DNA of 8,678 nt from an uncultured Clostridia bacterium. Lineage in GTDB: Bacteria; Bacillota; Clostridia; Christensenellales; UBA1242. The notes under the pieces are model-generated. The model ran no database searches. It worked only from the letters and a program-made list of their open reading frames with translations, and was not told the DNA's origin. The position numbers were made by a program, and so were the translations under genes. Shown here piece by piece: positions 1-6,171 of the stretch. How positions within the stretch are numbered: position 1 is the stretch's first letter; each line of letters opens with the position of its first letter. The DNA lies in assembly GCA_946612575.1 (NCBI GenBank), contig CAMOEU010000021.1, forward strand, positions 1 to 8,678, written 5' to 3'.

Positions 1-413
1 TAATGATTCAAACCCAAGTCCATTGGCTGTGCAACATGACTGGTATGTGCAGGAAGAATAACGAGATCTATGTCGTTCACTGGATCTCGAAGAATGTTAA
101 GGCCCTCCACTGAATATCGGGAAATATGGCCATCAACAAGGAGCAGTGCATGCTTGTTACCTTTAACTGATCGTCTGACTTCCTCGACGTGAGGAATAAA
201 CACGTCAACCATAACATCCACGAAAGTCTTCTGGTCCATGTACCCGTTTGCTGTCCTGTACGTTCTGACATCATACACTGCTGTATTCACGAAATCTTCT
301 CTTTCGCAATGAAGAATGACGAGCGGTGTGACCCGCTCTCCCGACGCTGAGATTATTGGGAACAGTGTAACGTGATTACCTTCGCGCATCTGCGACGGAA
401 TTGTTGGCTTTTC
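1..413 (-). mobile_element. Fragment of eukaryotic-type pogo/Tigger-like DDE_1 transposase catalytic domain
   Basis: Residues about 935-1071 of the long frame match the DDE_1 endonuclease pattern of pogo/Tigger/Fot-type elements. In order: a strand like HVTLFPIISASGERVTPLVIL (about 948-968), NGYMDQKTFVDVMVDVFIPH (990-1009), LLLVDGHISRYS holding the second catalytic Asp (D1028), and LPAHTSHVAQPMDLGLN holding the third acidic residue (D1066), with 37 residues between them. The first catalytic Asp, normally in a DET-type motif some tens of residues further upstream, is absent, as is the N-terminal HTH/CENP-B-like DNA-binding region. So the piece is 5'-truncated and also cut by the window edge. 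There are no visible terminal inverted repeats or target duplication. Base use differs sharply from the rest of the window. Bacterial Tc1/IS630 elements usually carry other motif variants; the TSHxxQPxD form is typical of eukaryotic elements. Confidence 0.82.
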
Positions 414-3215
414 ATCAAGTTCTACTGTTTGGCTTGAGAGAGTTGATCCAATAACTGGGTTTTGAATAACTTCTCTTGCTTCAACTGTGTAGTTTGCAAA
501 TGAAACAATTGTGTTTCCATTCAAGTCAGCAACTGAAATTCTAACTTGATAGTCTCCTGCGAATGCTGCTGTAAATTGTCCAGCATCAACAACATAATAA
601 CCAAATCCTGAAAGGCTTGTGACATTTTTTGCTGCTGTGTCATCATAAGATGAAACAACTGTTTCGTTTCCTTCGCTGTCTGTATAAACAACTGAAACAT
701 CATATGTCATATATTCAACTTTATCATCCAAAACTGTAAGAGTAGGAAGAACAACTTCATCCCCTTGAACAATTGTGATTGAATCTGAATAGTCTTCAAA
801 GGTATCAATTTGTGGAGCTTTTGCATCAACAATATTTTCGATTGCAATTGTTGTTGCTGTCATTCCAACATTTCCCAAATCATCATAAGCATAAGCAATG
901 ATTTGAATCTTGTTTGCATCGGCTGATGAAAGAGTAATTTTGTATGTTGAAGATTCTGCATCAGAAAGAACCGTGTATCCATTTCCTTCATAAGCAGAAT
1001 ATTTTGTCTTGTCTTCGTCTGCAAGGTCTGCATAAACATCAGCAAAATCAACATCTCCTGCATCAACAACTGATGTTCCATTCAAATAACGATAGAGTGT
1101 TTTAACTTCGAGTCTAGAATCTCTTGTGTCAGTTGCTGTAGGAACTGCAAATGAGATTTCAGAATCTTTTGCATAAGAAGATTTAAGTCCATCTGTAGCA
1201 ATCTTAACTGTTGGAGCTTCGCTGTCTTCAAATGTTTGAACATACATATTTTTTGTCACATCTGCTGTGTTTCCTGCAGCATCAGTAGCAATGTAGTGAA
1301 CATAGAAGAGTCCTGTTGAAAGTCCAGCTGTTGTTGTGCTTGAAGTTGACTTAGATCCAAATGTTTTGTCCATGTTAAGATAAGCAAATCCTGCTTCTCT
1401 AGCTTCTGTAGTTTTGAAGTATGCAAGAGCAGCTGCATCATCTTTTCCAGAACCAATCACATCTTCAAAAACTTCATAGATGTGTTTGTAGTTTGCATTG
1501 TCAACAACAATCATATAACCGTTGTCTTTCAAATAATCAAGCATTTCTTCATCAGAAGAAACACCGTTTGTTGCTTTTCTGATAAGATAGTTGTTTGTTT
1601 GAATTGTTTCATATGTGCCATAGTTGAACACAAGGTTTTTGTCGTTGTAATCTTTGATTGAAACGGCTGTTGTAGAATCGCTTGTGACAATCTTTCTTTC
1701 AAGAACAACTTTTTCGTCTGTTGCTTTTGAAACATTGTCTTCCATTCCGATTGCATAAACAACAACTTCACCAGGGTTTGAATAATATGCAAGTTTGCTT
1801 GAAGCATCTACATATCCTTCTGCTTCATCATAAGAAGAAGCATCATAAACGATTGGTGTTGGGTTTGTTGTGTCTTTCACATCAGTCCATTCATAAAGAC
1901 CGTTTGTGTTTGCATCTGTGTTTCCAAAGAAATCTTTAACTGTGTAAACAAAGCTATAGTTTCCGTCTTTCATTGGTTTGAAGTTTTCTGCATCAACCAA
2001 AGTGCCATCTTCATTTACGATGATTTCATAGTCTTCAGATGTCTTGTCTGTGATGCCGTTTGCTTTGTTGTATGCTGTGTTATATTCATCAGCATTCAAT
2101 TTTGCATAAGAATCACTTGAGTTTGCTTTGTAATAAACTGTGACTGTATAGCTTACTGAAACTTCTTCTGAAGCAGGTGTAGTTGTTGTTGCTGTCACAC
2201 CCTTTGCTTTTGGAAGAGATTTTGAAACTCCTGTTTCTCCATTGTTTGACCAAGAAGAAGCAAGTTCAAGTTTCAAAGCATAGTCTTTGTAGTATGCATT
2301 GTTTTTTGCATAAACTTTTGTAGATTTTGTTGTAGATGTTATGAAGTTTCCTTCTTCATAATAAGAATATGTCACTGTGTATTTGCCAGCACCATAGTTT
2401 GTGTCAGCAAAAACAGAATTTTCAAAGTAATAAAGTCCGCTTTCTGTATCTTTTGTAAGAGCAACTGCATTTCCGTTTGAAGCAACAACTCCAACAACAA
2501 GATATTTAGCACCTTCGCTCTTGTCAGCGATTGCTGCAGCTCTGTCTGTTGTGACAACATAATCATCACTCTCAACAACATCACCATTTTCATCTTTGAT
2601 TTCTGTTTGTGGAACATAAACCTTGAATGTTTCTGGTGCTTGAGCCAAGTCAATTGTTTCTGGCAAGAATTTGCTTGCATTTTCTGTCACACTGATTGAA
2701 GCAGAAGTAAGTTCTGTAGAAACACTTACACTATATTTGTTTGTGTAAGTTTTGTGTGAAGCATCTTCATATGTGTAAGAATATGTGACTGTATAATTTC
2801 CTTCCTTAACAGCATCAAATGTGCCTACAACACCTTCTTCAGTAGAAAGTGTGACATCTCCAGACTCTGTTCCGTTTTCGATTTCACCAATAACAATTGA
2901 AGAATATGTCACTGTCACTTTTGAAGATTTAAGTGTAACTCCATTAAGTGCAGAGTCTTGTGCAACTTTTCCGATGACAGCTTCTGTGTTTCCGCCAATA
3001 TATCCGTTTGCAATCTTGTATGTTGCACCCTTTGTGACTGTTGTTTCTTGACCAGAAACAGCTGCGATTGTCATATATGTGTAGTCAGTAGATGAAAGAT
3101 CAGCACTAGCAAGAGAAATCACATTGAATGGCAAGCACAAAATAGCAAATGCAAGTGCCAAAGCAATTACTGTTCCTTTGAAAAATAATGAAGTCTTTTT
3201 TCTTTTATTTTCCAT
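1..3215 (-). CDS. Secreted Ig-like repeat surface protein, in-frame with DDE transposase segment (3' end outside window)
   Basis: Open frame of 1071 codons from ATG at 3213-3215 to the window edge with no stop. SD AAGGAG (3224-3229) lies 8 nt before the ATG and a good promoter lies upstream. Residues 1-38 are a signal peptide: KRKK n-region, hydrophobic core about 14-28, likely cleavage after A36-S37-A38. Residues 39 to about 933 are rich in Thr/Ser/Ala/Asp/Tyr and lack Cys, as is common in Gram-positive exported proteins. They contain recurring Ig-like beta-strand endings such as GNYTVTYSYTYED, GKYTVTYSYYEEG, GLFYVHYIATDAAGNT, IIAYAYDDLGN and GDYQVRISVADLNGN, so I read this part as a chain of bacterial Ig-like domains, probably cell-surface adhesive or structural (inference). 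No sortase motif or membrane anchor is reached. From about residue 934 the protein becomes a transposase-like segment, described separately. The signal peptide and surface part are solid; whether the fused product exists is doubtful. Confidence 0.8.
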   Translation of the reverse strand, partial: MENKRKKTSLFFKGTVIALALAFAILCLPFNVISLASADLSSTDYTYMTIAAVSGQETTVTKGATYKIANGYIGGNTEAVIGKVAQDSALNGVTLKSSKVTVTYSSIVIGEIENGTESGDVTLSTEEGVVGTFDAVKEGNYTVTYSYTYEDASHKTYTNKYSVSVSTELTSASISVTENASKFLPETIDLAQAPETFKVYVPQTEIKDENGDVVESDDYVVTTDRAAAIADKSEGAKYLVVGVVASNGNAVALTKDTESGLYYFENSVFADTNYGAGKYTVTYSYYEEGNFITSTTKSTKVYAKNNAYYKDYALKLELASSWSNNGETGVSKSLPKAKGVTATTTTPASEEVSVSYTVTVYYKANSSDSYAKLNADEYNTAYNKANGITDKTSEDYEIIVNEDGTLVDAENFKPMKDGNYSFVYTVKDFFGNTDANTNGLYEWTDVKDTTNPTPIVYDASSYDEAEGYVDASSKLAYYSNPGEVVVYAIGMEDNVSKATDEKVVLERKIVTSDSTTAVSIKDYNDKNLVFNYGTYETIQTNNYLIRKATNGVSSDEEMLDYLKDNGYMIVVDNANYKHIYEVFEDVIGSGKDDAAALAYFKTTEAREAGFAYLNMDKTFGSKSTSSTTTAGLSTGLFYVHYIATDAAGNTADVTKNMYVQTFEDSEAPTVKIATDGLKSSYAKDSEISFAVPTATDTRDSRLEVKTLYRYLNGTSVVDAGDVDFADVYADLADEDKTKYSAYEGNGYTVLSDAESSTYKITLSSADANKIQIIAYAYDDLGNVGMTATTIAIENIVDAKAPQIDTFEDYSDSITIVQGDEVVLPTLTVLDDKVEYMTYDVSVVYTDSEGNETVVSSYDDTAAKNVTSLSGFGYYVVDAGQFTAAFAGDYQVRISVADLNGNTIVSFANYTVEAREVIQNPVIGSTLSSQTVELDEKPTIPSQMREGNHVTLFPIISASGERVTPLVILHCEREDFVNTAVYDVRTYRTANGYMDQKTFVDVMVDVFIPHVEEVRRSVKGNKHALLLVDGHISRYSVEGLNILRDPVNDIDLVILPAHTSHVAQPMDLGLNH

Positions 3216-3253
3216 AAAATTGTCTCCTTGAATGTTGTATAAAATATAGAGAT

Positions 3254-3283
3254 ATTTTATCCTAATTTAGCCTTGCAAGTCAA
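3254..3283 (-). promoter_or_regulatory. Sigma-A type promoter of the surface-protein gene
   Basis: On the minus strand, TTGACT (3278-3283) and TAAAAT (3254-3259) are separated by 18 nt. A start near 3247 would give a leader of about 30 nt before the ATG at 3215, containing AAGGAG. The same two hexamers form the rpmG promoter, which supports both calls. Confidence 0.8.
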
Positions 3284-3316
3284 TCAAATGCTTTGCAAAA
3301 CTAAAAGTATTGTGTG

Positions 3317-3353
3317 AAAGTGTTTGATTTCTATGTTAGATAAAAAACACTTT
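3317..3353. repeat. 9-bp inverted repeat upstream of the surface-protein promoter
   Basis: AAAGTGTTT (3317-3325) and AAACACTTT (3345-3353) are perfect inverted copies with a 19-nt spacer. They sit between the rplA terminator and the -35 box of the surface gene, about 34-70 bp upstream of that box. It could be a regulator binding site or a long-loop hairpin; no T-tract follows, so it is not a terminator. Function is unknown and chance in AT-rich DNA is possible. Confidence 0.4.
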
Positions 3354-3375
3354 TATTGTCGAAAATAAACGACAT

Positions 3376-3397
3376 AAAGCAGGGAAGCCCCTGCTTT
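3376..3397 (-). terminator. Intrinsic terminator after rplA
   Basis: Perfect 9-bp stem AAAGCAGGG / CCCTGCTTT with the 4-nt loop GCTT on the minus strand, six bases after the rplA stop. It is followed by T-rich but interrupted sequence (TTTATGTCGTTTATTTT). It ends the rpmG-secE-nusG-rplK-rplA operon and separates it from the surface-protein gene. Confidence 0.8.
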
Positions 3398-3402
3398 TGC
3401 CA

Positions 3403-4086
3403 TTAGATATTATAAGTCACCTTTACACCAGGGCCCATTGTTGAAGCCAAAGTTACACTTTTAATATATTGACCTTTTGCTGCGGCAGGTTTTGCCTTAA
3501 CAATTGCTTCCATAACTGTGTTGAAGTTTTCAACAAGTTTTTCTTGTCCAAAGCTCTTCTTTCCAATAACAACATGAACATTGTTTGTCTTGTCAAGTCT
3601 GTATTCAACTTTACCAGCCTTAGCATCCTTAACAGCCTTAGCAACATCCATAGTCACTGTTCCGCTCTTTGGGTTTGGCATCAAACCTTTTGGTCCAAGA
3701 ATTCTTGCTATTCTACCAACAATACCCATCATATCTGGAGTTGTGATAGCAACATCAAAATCAAGCCATCCGCCATTGATCTTTGTGACGATTTCTTCTG
3801 CACCAACATAGTCAGCACCAGCTTTTGTTGCTTCGTCAGCCTTGTCGCCACGAGCAATAACCAAAACTCTAACAGATTTACCTGTTCCGTTTGGAAGGAC
3901 AACAACACCTCTAACTTGTTGGTCAGCATTTCTTCCATCAACACCGAGTTTAACATGCAATTCTACAGTTTCGTCAAACTTTGCTGTTGATGTTTTGATA
4001 ACATTTTCAATTGCTGCATTTACATCATATGAAGCTGTTTTATCGAAGGCTTCAAGTGCTTTTGCATATCTTTTTCCTTTATTCAT
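3403..4086 (-). CDS. rplA: 50S ribosomal protein L1
   Basis: Complete 227-residue L1, about the usual family length. L1 forms the mobile stalk of the large subunit at 23S helices 76-78, takes part in E-site tRNA release, and in many bacteria represses its own operon by binding mRNA. Family marks are MNKGKRY at the start, GRNADQQVRGVVVLPNGTG in the first domain, and the L1 signature ARILGPKGLMPNPKSGTVT in the second. The start chosen is ATG at 4084-4086 with AGGAGG at 4093-4098. An upstream in-frame start would lie inside rplK and adds 15 residues unlike L1. The rplK stop (4097-4099) overlaps this SD, and only 10 nt separate the two genes, which suggests translational coupling. A terminator follows at once, so rplJ is not part of this operon. 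Confidence 0.98.
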   Translation of the reverse strand: MNKGKRYAKALEAFDKTASYDVNAAIENVIKTSTAKFDETVELHVKLGVDGRNADQQVRGVVVLPNGTGKSVRVLVIARGDKADEATKAGADYVGAEEIVTKINGGWLDFDVAITTPDMMGIVGRIARILGPKGLMPNPKSGTVTMDVAKAVKDAKAGKVEYRLDKTNNVHVVIGKKSFGQEKLVENFNTVMEAIVKAKPAAAKGQYIKSVTLASTMGPGVKVTYNI

Positions 4087-4096
4087 AACAAGCCTC

Positions 4097-4522
4097 CTAG
4101 TCAACAACTTCCACACCCATTGATCTTGCACTTCCTGCGATCATGGACATAGCAGCTTCAATAGAACCAGCATTAAGATCCTTCATTTTTGTTTCAGCGA
4201 TCTTTCTGATTTGTTCTTTTGTAATTTTTCCGACTTTTGTTGCATTTGGTTTTGCAGAACCCTTTTCAAGGCCAATTGCCTTTTTGATAAGTACTGCTGC
4301 AGGTGGTGTTTTCATCTCAAATGTGAAACTTCTATCTTCATAGATAGTGATCACAACAGGGATAATAAATCCTGCTTGTGCGGCTGTCTTCTCGTTAAAT
4401 TCTTTAACGAATGCACCAATGTTGATACCGTGAGGTCCAAGTGAAGAACCTACTGGTGGTCCAGCAGTGGCTTTGCCTGCATCGAGTTGTAATTTAACAA
4501 CTGCTTTTACTTTCTTTGCCAT
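4097..4522 (-). CDS. rplK: 50S ribosomal protein L11
   Basis: Complete 141-residue L11, the standard length. It binds the GTPase-associated region of 23S rRNA and is needed for factor-dependent GTPase activity and for RelA activation in stringent response (family knowledge). The N-terminal domain shows VVKLQLDAGKATAGPPVGSS followed by LGPHGINIGAFVKEFN, including the proline-rich linker-side motif. The C-terminal rRNA-binding domain holds KTPPAAVLIKKA and ends LNAGSIEAAMSMIAGSARSMGV. ATG at 4520-4522 has AGGAGG at 4531-4536 with an 8-nt gap. Directly upstream lies a predicted L1-binding leader structure, so L11 and L1 synthesis is probably controlled together. Downstream rplA begins 10 nt after the stop. 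Confidence 0.98.
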   Translation of the reverse strand: MAKKVKAVVKLQLDAGKATAGPPVGSSLGPHGINIGAFVKEFNEKTAAQAGFIIPVVITIYEDRSFTFEMKTPPAAVLIKKAIGLEKGSAKPNATKVGKITKEQIRKIAETKMKDLNAGSIEAAMSMIAGSARSMGVEVVD

Positions 4523-4537
4523 AATTCATTCCTCCTA

Positions 4538-4573
4538 TGTGGTAAATTTGAGCATTGGCATTGCTCTCCCACA
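4538..4573 (-). promoter_or_regulatory. Predicted L1-binding autoregulatory leader of rplK-rplA
   Basis: Minus-strand RNA can fold into two helices with an asymmetric internal loop. The outer helix is TGTGG (4569-4573) with CCACA (4538-4542). The internal loop has GA (4567-4568) on one side and AAATTTA (4543-4549) on the other. The inner helix is GAGCA (4562-4566) with TGCTC (4550-4554), closing a 7-nt loop. This copies the layout of the L1 site in 23S helices 76-77, where GUGG-GA and UGAAAUA-CCAC flank the loop. It ends one base before the AGGAGG of rplK, so bound L1 would block initiation. L1 autoregulation is established in E. coli and other bacteria; the assignment here is by structure only. 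Confidence 0.68.
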
Positions 4574-4616
4574 AAATTTGTCAGTTTAATGTCATAACGG
4601 ACAATTTTTATATTTA

Positions 4617-4630
4617 AAGTCTTTCGACTT
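4617..4630 (-). other. Small GNRA-loop hairpin between nusG and rplK
   Basis: AAGTC-GAAA-GACTT on the minus strand gives a 5-bp stem with a GAAA tetraloop, 11 bases after the nusG stop. The following TAAATATAAAAATT is not a T-tract, so it is unlikely to terminate efficiently. It may be an mRNA processing or stabilising element; weakly supported. Confidence 0.3.
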
Positions 4631-4641
4631 GAAATACCAAA

Positions 4642-5172
4642 CTAATTGTTGATTTTTCTAACTTGACCAAATTCAAGTTCGACATTATTTTCTCTGCCAA
4701 ACATTTCGACAGAAACTGTGATTTTTTGATTGTCAGTGTCAACTGCTGTCACTTGTCCAACCATCTTGTCAAGTGCACCTTCAATGATTTCAACTTGATC
4801 TCCAACTTCGATGTCTGTTTCCACCTTAATCTTTTCAAGTCTGTTTTTGATTACTTCATCTTCAGTAAGTGCAAGAGGTCTTCCTTTTGGACCAACAAAA
4901 CCAGTAATTCCTCTAGTTCTGGTCACATTATGCCAAAGGTCGTCACCATAAATCATCTTTACAAACAAATAGCAAGGCATACTTTTTCTTGTCACAAGTT
5001 TTTTCTTGCCATTTTTCTCTTCAATAACATCTTCTTCTGGAATAACAATGTCAAAAATTCTGTCTTGAAGGTTGAATTTCTCAACAACAGTTTCAAGATT
5101 TTCCTTTGCTACATTCTCATATCCAGAAAATGTGTGAAGCACATACCATTTTGGTTCGTTTGAATGTTCCAT
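4642..5172 (-). CDS. nusG: Transcription termination/antitermination factor NusG
   Basis: Complete 176-residue NusG, normal length. It binds the RNA polymerase clamp through its NGN domain and contacts Rho or S10 through its KOW domain, modulating elongation and pausing. The NGN domain is residues 1 to about 115, with KWYVLHTFSGYENVAKENLE at the start, PCYLFVKM in the middle and TRGITGFVGPKGRPLALTEDEV. The KOW domain runs from about 121, with GDQVEIIEGALDKMVGQV and SVEMFGRENNVELEFGQVRKI. The usual PGY in the NGN core is PCY here, a small oddity. ATG at 5170-5172 has AAGGAG at 5178-5183 with a 5-nt gap. It follows secE by 31 nt, the classic pairing, and shares the transcript beginning at the rpmG promoter. 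Confidence 0.98.
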   Translation of the reverse strand: MEHSNEPKWYVLHTFSGYENVAKENLETVVEKFNLQDRIFDIVIPEEDVIEEKNGKKKLVTRKSMPCYLFVKMIYGDDLWHNVTRTRGITGFVGPKGRPLALTEDEVIKNRLEKIKVETDIEVGDQVEIIEGALDKMVGQVTAVDTDNQKITVSVEMFGRENNVELEFGQVRKINN

Positions 5173-5203
5173 AACAACTCCTTAAATCCTTCTATGCCTA
5201 AAA

Positions 5204-5551
5204 TTACACGAGTAAAGTGACAAGCCATCCCAAGAGAGCATTCACTCCATAGAAGAAAAGTCCAAAAAGCACAACAAAGGCAATAACAATGCCTGTCTTC
5301 TTAACAACTTCTCCAAAAGTAGGCCATGTGACTTTTTTAAGTTCTGACATAGTCTCTCTTGTCTTTTTGCCAAGACCGCCATTTTTCTTTTCTTTCTTCT
5401 TAGATTTTTTCTTGTCTTTTTCTTTATCTTTGGATTTTTTATCTTCTTTTTTGTCTGCCTTTGTGTCTTGAGCAACAACTTCTTCAGCAGCAGCTGTTTC
5501 AACTACTTCTTCTTGTGTTTGCTGTTCAAGATTCTTATTCTTTTTAGACAT
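5204..5551 (-). CDS. secE: Preprotein translocase subunit SecE
   Basis: 115-residue single-span SecE, which clamps SecY in the SecYEG channel in the plasma membrane. The family core is at the C-terminus: ETMSELKKVTWPTFGEVVKK, an amphipathic helix with the diagnostic KVTWP motif, then one membrane helix IVIAFVVLFGLFFYGVNALL. Before it is a long, very charged region (about residues 5-60), first acidic and Ala/Val rich, then almost pure Lys/Asp/Glu (KKEDKKSKDKEKDKKKSKKK). The start is ATG at 5549-5551, with GGAGG at 5557-5561; a TTG four codons upstream overlaps that SD and is rejected. It begins 14 nt after rpmG and precedes nusG. The core identification is firm; the tail is probably disordered and cytoplasmic. 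Confidence 0.96.
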   Translation of the reverse strand: MSKKNKNLEQQTQEEVVETAAAEEVVAQDTKADKKEDKKSKDKEKDKKKSKKKEKKNGGLGKKTRETMSELKKVTWPTFGEVVKKTGIVIAFVVLFGLFFYGVNALLGWLVTLLV

Positions 5552-5565
5552 AACATCCTCCAAAA

Positions 5566-5727
5566 TTATTTTGTTTCTTTATGGTTTGTTCTCTTATTGC
5601 ATCTTGGGCAGAACTTAACAATTTCAATTCTTTCATTGTTGTTTGTTGTGTTCTTTTCTGTAGAGTAATTTCTTTCTTTACATTCTGTGCATTCAAGAGT
5701 AATTTGTTTTCTTTTTGGTGCTGCCAT
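5566..5727 (-). CDS. rpmG: 50S ribosomal protein L33, zinc-binding type
   Basis: 53-residue L33, close to the usual ~50. It sits near the E site of the large subunit. Sequence marks are KRKQITLECTECKERNY, then STEKNTTNNNERIEIVKFCPRCN and a basic tail. The paired CxxC motifs (CTEC and CPRC) form a zinc ribbon, so this is the zinc-containing form rather than the Cys-free paralogue some Firmicutes induce under zinc shortage. The start is ATG at 5725-5727 with AGGAG at 5736-5740; starting 10 codons earlier would run through the SD and the leader hairpin. It is the first gene of the rpmG-secE-nusG-rplK-rplA operon. Confidence 0.97.
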   Translation of the reverse strand: MAAPKRKQITLECTECKERNYSTEKNTTNNNERIEIVKFCPRCNKRTNHKETK

Positions 5728-5743
5728 TTTAATATCTCCTAAC

Positions 5744-5773
5744 AAAAAAACTAACACCTTTTGAAAGTGTCAG
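5744..5773 (-). promoter_or_regulatory. Stem-loop with U-tract at the 5' end of the rpmG mRNA
   Basis: On the minus strand CTGACACTTT and AAGGTGTTAG pair over 10 bp (two G-U) around a 3-nt loop, followed by seven T (5744-5750) and then the rpmG SD. It has the shape of an intrinsic terminator, but its first base lies at about +1 of the predicted promoter (-10 at 5778-5783). It would therefore sit at the very 5' end of the transcript. A 5' stabilising hairpin or an early attenuator both fit. Confidence 0.6.
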
Positions 5774-5777
5774 GCAT

Positions 5778-5806
5778 ATTTTAGCATACACACGGCACTA
5801 AGTCAA
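5778..5806 (-). promoter_or_regulatory. Promoter of the rpmG-secE-nusG-rplK-rplA operon
   Basis: TTGACT (5801-5806) and TAAAAT (5778-5783) are separated by 17 nt, which is ideal spacing. The predicted start near 5771 gives a leader of about 44 nt before rpmG. Confidence 0.85.
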
Positions 5807-5829
5807 GTGTTTTACGAAAAATTTGCAAT

Positions 5830-5857
5830 AAAAAATCACAGCCATTTGGCCGTGACT
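5830..5857 (-). terminator. Intrinsic terminator after the HicB-like gene
   Basis: AGTCACGGCC and GGCTGTGATT pair over 10 bp with an AAAT loop, followed by a run of T (5830-5835, part of it paired). It begins a few bases after the stop at 5863-5865, so the HicB-like gene is not cotranscribed with rpmG. Confidence 0.85.
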
Positions 5858-5862
5858 TTAGT

Positions 5863-6138
5863 CTAATCTACATAAGCATCAACATACATTATTGTTTCGT
5901 TTGCTTTACACTTTGGAGCAAGAGTTTCAAGCTTTGTAGGAAGATTGAAATCAGTTTCATACTTAAATGCAAATGAAAGGTATGCTCTCAAAAGCTCTTT
6001 TGCAGCAAGGTATGCTTCTGACAAGTTTTTTCCGTCTGTATAAATGTTTAGGTCAGGAAAAATAACTTGATAGCCACCAAGTTCTTCATCTTTCAAAAAT
6101 ATTGCTGGATACAAATATTGTCTGTATTTCTTTTTCAT
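5863..6138 (-). CDS. HicB-like (HicB_lk_antitox type) small protein, no HicA partner visible
   Basis: 91-residue protein with the pattern of the HicB-like antitoxin fold: YLYPAIFLKDEELGGYQVIFPDLNIYTDGKNLSEAYLAAKELLRAYL, followed by a PTKLETL segment and a hydrophobic last strand (ETIMYVDAYV). HicB proteins bind and neutralise the HicA mRNA interferase and often repress their own promoter through an added HTH or ribbon-helix-helix domain. Here only the partial RNase H-like part is present, with no room for a DNA-binding domain. No HicA-like gene lies on either side: upstream is a 43-residue protein and downstream a terminator. It has its own promoter and terminator. The start is ATG at 6136-6138 with GGGTGG at 6146-6151; a GTG one codon earlier is possible. 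The fold call is good; an antitoxin role is uncertain. Confidence 0.8.
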   Translation of the reverse strand: MKKKYRQYLYPAIFLKDEELGGYQVIFPDLNIYTDGKNLSEAYLAAKELLRAYLSFAFKYETDFNLPTKLETLAPKCKANETIMYVDAYVD

Positions 6139-6171
6139 CACAAAACCACCCGAGTACTTTTTATATTTATA

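Noticed and set aside
3122..3140. Lipoprotein signal (Cys27 in the surface protein signal peptide)
   Set aside because: The residues before the Cys are A-I-L, not a lipobox; A36-S37-A38 gives a normal signal peptidase I site.
3469..3990. 173-codon open frame on the plus strand opposite rplA
   Set aside because: Composition is Cys/Phe/Ser/Asn rich with no family match, and it is fully antisense to a certain L1 gene.
4087..4131. Longer N-terminus for rplA
   Set aside because: Would begin inside rplK and add 15 non-L1 residues; the ATG at 4086 has a perfect AGGAGG.
4574..4641. Separate promoter for rplK-rplA
   Set aside because: TATAAA- and TAAATA-like strings are present, but no -35 better than 3-4 of 6 matches at proper spacing; not supportable.
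4663..5163. 166-codon plus-strand frame opposite nusG
   Set aside because: Shadow of nusG; Phe/Asn/Cys-rich and without SD.
5552..5563. TTG start for secE four codons upstream
   Set aside because: It overlaps the GGAGG that serves the ATG at 5551.
5774..5862. tRNA gene upstream of rpmG-secE, as in many bacteria
   Set aside because: The gap is under 100 bases and is filled by a terminator, promoter and hairpin; no cloverleaf seen.
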